NCBI GenBank assembly: GCA_030746455.1 | Contig: JASLMQ010000766.1 | Location: forward strand, 1 to 16,093 | Source: Candidatus Latescibacterota bacterium | GTDB lineage: Bacteria; Latescibacterota; UBA2968; GCA-2709665 | Direction of reading: 5' to 3' | DNA length: 16,093 nucleotides | Part shown: positions 14,768 to 16,093 of the stretch, in pieces | How the letters are laid out: the number at the start of each line of letters is the position of its first letter | Numbering within the stretch: the stretch's first letter is position 1 | Position numbers and translations under genes: made by a program | The notes under the pieces: generated by a model | The model's input: only the letters and a program-made list of their open reading frames with translations | Told to the model about the DNA's origin: nothing | The model's database searches: none

Positions 14768-16093
14768 TCACATCACCTGCGCGACTGGATTGTCTACCCA
14801 CCCGCAAGGGCGCTGGCCGCTGCCTTCGCGATCCAGGTCACCCAGGTCTTCCCGCGCCCTGTCGGCGAGGGCCATCAGGCGTGCAACGACATCCGGGTGC
14901 TGATCGGACCTCTCCTCGGTCTCGCCAATGTCCTCGCGGAGGTCGTAGAGCTCGGCCACCACGGTCTGGCTCTCTCTCTGACGACCCCTTGCCCGCTTCT
15001 CGATAGGCAGGTAGAGCTTCCAGGGGCCGGACCGGACGGCCTGAAGCTGGTCCATCATGTAGTAGAAGAAACCTGCCTCGTCGTAACCCGATCCGGCACC
15101 GGTATCACCAGCCAGAATCGGGCTGAGGTCCTGGCCGTCGATGATCCGGTCGCGTGGCGGCTCGGCACCCGCAAGACGCGCAAGCGTGGGCAGGATGTCC
15201 ATCGTCGTGGCGATCTCGCCGCAGACACTGCCGGGCGGGATGCGGCCCGGCCAGCGCATGATGCACGGCACCCGCTGGCCGCCCTCGCTGGTGTCGTAGC
15301 CCCAACCCTTCAGCGGCAGGTTGCTCCCCTGCATCGGGTCGTGTCGGACCGCCCCGTTGTCAGAAGCCTTCACCACGAGGGTGTTATCGTCCAGCCCCAG
15401 CTCGTCGAGCGTGTCCAGGATCTGACCGACGCACCAGTCCATCTCCTCGATGCTGTCCCCGTAGGGCCCGTTGGCGGACTTGCCCTGGAAGTCGGGACTG
15501 GCGTACGGGCGCTTGGTGCTACCGGGCATGGCCAGGGGAACGTAGACGAAGAACGGCTCGTCCTTGTGTTCCTTGATGAACCGAACCGCTTCCTCGGTGT
15601 ACCGTCTGGTCAGATAGTCGCGGTCGACCGGTGCGTCGATGACCTCCTCATCCCGCATCAACGGCAGCGGCGGCCACTCGGGGTTCTGCTCTCGGGCGGT
15701 CATGTCGTCGCTGTACGGGATGCCCAGGTAGAGGTCGAACCCGTGGCGGGTGGGCAGGAACGGGGCCTGGTCACCCAGGTGCCATTTGCCGATGCACGCG
15801 GTCGCATAGCCCTGGTCCTTCAGTAGCCTTGCCACCGTGATCTCGTCCGGGTTCAGGCCCTTCTTCGCCACGGGCTGCAGCACGGCTCCCCCCTTGTCGC
15901 TCACGTGCATGTTGACCCGCCGGGGATAGCAGCCGGTCATGATGCTTGCACGGGAGGGTGTGCAGACGCCGCTGGTGCTGTAGAAATCAGTGAACTTCAT
16001 GCCTTCGGCACACATCCGGTCCGTATGCGGCGTCCTGTGGACCGTGGAGCCGAAACAGCCATAGTCCCCGTAGCCGGTGTTGTCTTCGTAGAT
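14768..16093 (-). CDS. Sulfatase (FGly type), 5' end outside window
   Basis: The frame is open to the window edge and gives 441 residues, starting IYEDNTGYGDYGCFGSTVHR, so only the first ten to twenty residues are missing. CTPSR (visible residues 44-48) is the formylglycine signature. GKWHLGD, ASDNG and the C-terminal ELYDLREDIGE segment are all typical of arylsulfatase-A-like enzymes. The metal-binding pair, usually DD before LGYGD, reads DN here. The internal ATG at 16013-16015 is not the real start because it would remove the metal-binding loop. It is the first visible gene of the cluster, 149 bases before the DUF4838 gene. Presence of a signal peptide cannot be judged. Its sequence differs clearly from the other sulfatase, so the two are expected to act on different sulfate positions or substrates. 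Confidence 0.92.
   Translation of the reverse strand: MYEDNTGYGDYGCFGSTVHRTPHTDRMCAEGMKFTDFYSTSGVCTPSRASIMTGCYPRRVNMHVSDKGGAVLQPVAKKGLNPDEITVARLLKDQGYATACIGKWHLGDQAPFLPTRHGFDLYLGIPYSDDMTAREQNPEWPPLPLMRDEEVIDAPVDRDYLTRRYTEEAVRFIKEHKDEPFFVYVPLAMPGSTKRPYASPDFQGKSANGPYGDSIEEMDWCVGQILDTLDELGLDDNTLVVKASDNGAVRHDPMQGSNLPLKGWGYDTSEGGQRVPCIMRWPGRIPPGSVCGEIATTMDILPTLARLAGAEPPRDRIIDGQDLSPILAGDTGAGSGYDEAGFFYYMMDQLQAVRSGPWKLYLPIEKRARGRQRESQTVVAELYDLREDIGETEERSDQHPDVVARLMALADRAREDLGDLDREGSGQRPCGWVDNPVAQVM

Overview
The window comes from a GC-rich bacterial genome. There are no rRNA, tRNA or CRISPR signals, so I cannot place the organism firmly. The neighbourhood (two FGly-type sulfatases, a DUF4838 protein, a DUF3604 protein, a sugar phosphate isomerase/epimerase, VapBC-type modules and several tyrosine recombinases) is typical of uncultured Latescibacterota, Poribacteria, Planctomycetota or Lentisphaerota-like heterotrophs. 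That placement is inference from gene content only.

The window has two halves. The left half (about 1-6,800) is an accessory, mobile-DNA-rich region. A 94-bp sequence at 1-94 recurs, inverted and with a single mismatch, at 1886-1979. The right copy is the 5' end of an IS91-like element that carries a frameshifted tyrosine recombinase (2060-2901) followed by an intact zinc-finger/HUH/Y2 transposase (2907-4082). The left copy points the other way, runs off the window, and cuts a SAM-dependent methyltransferase gene inside its ILDVGxG motif. Between the copies, on the minus strand, lie a DUF4258 protein with a small overlapping partner, a hairpin-rich spacer, a very small ORF, a four-helix membrane protein and the methyltransferase stump. 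To the right of the element are a DUF104/VapC toxin-antitoxin pair on the plus strand and a second tyrosine recombinase on the minus strand.

The right half (6,825-16,093) is a continuous minus-strand catabolic cluster. In transcription order it reads: sulfatase (5' end outside the window), DUF4838 glycosidase-like protein, CocE/NonD-type alpha/beta hydrolase, second sulfatase, DUF3604/PHP-type protein, sugar phosphate isomerase/epimerase. The last four genes are separated by only 6 to 13 bases and are very probably co-transcribed. The five proteins with visible N-termini lack an obvious signal peptide, which suggests cytoplasmic breakdown of an imported sulfated and esterified sugar derivative. 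No transporter, regulator or sulfatase-maturation gene is visible here.

Several small palindromes with the same AGGAC or AGGAT loop punctuate the accessory half. Some look like intrinsic terminators and others like REP-type repeats. The non-coding 3' part of the IS91-like element has a striking strand bias: I counted 111 C against 33 G in 4081-4320.
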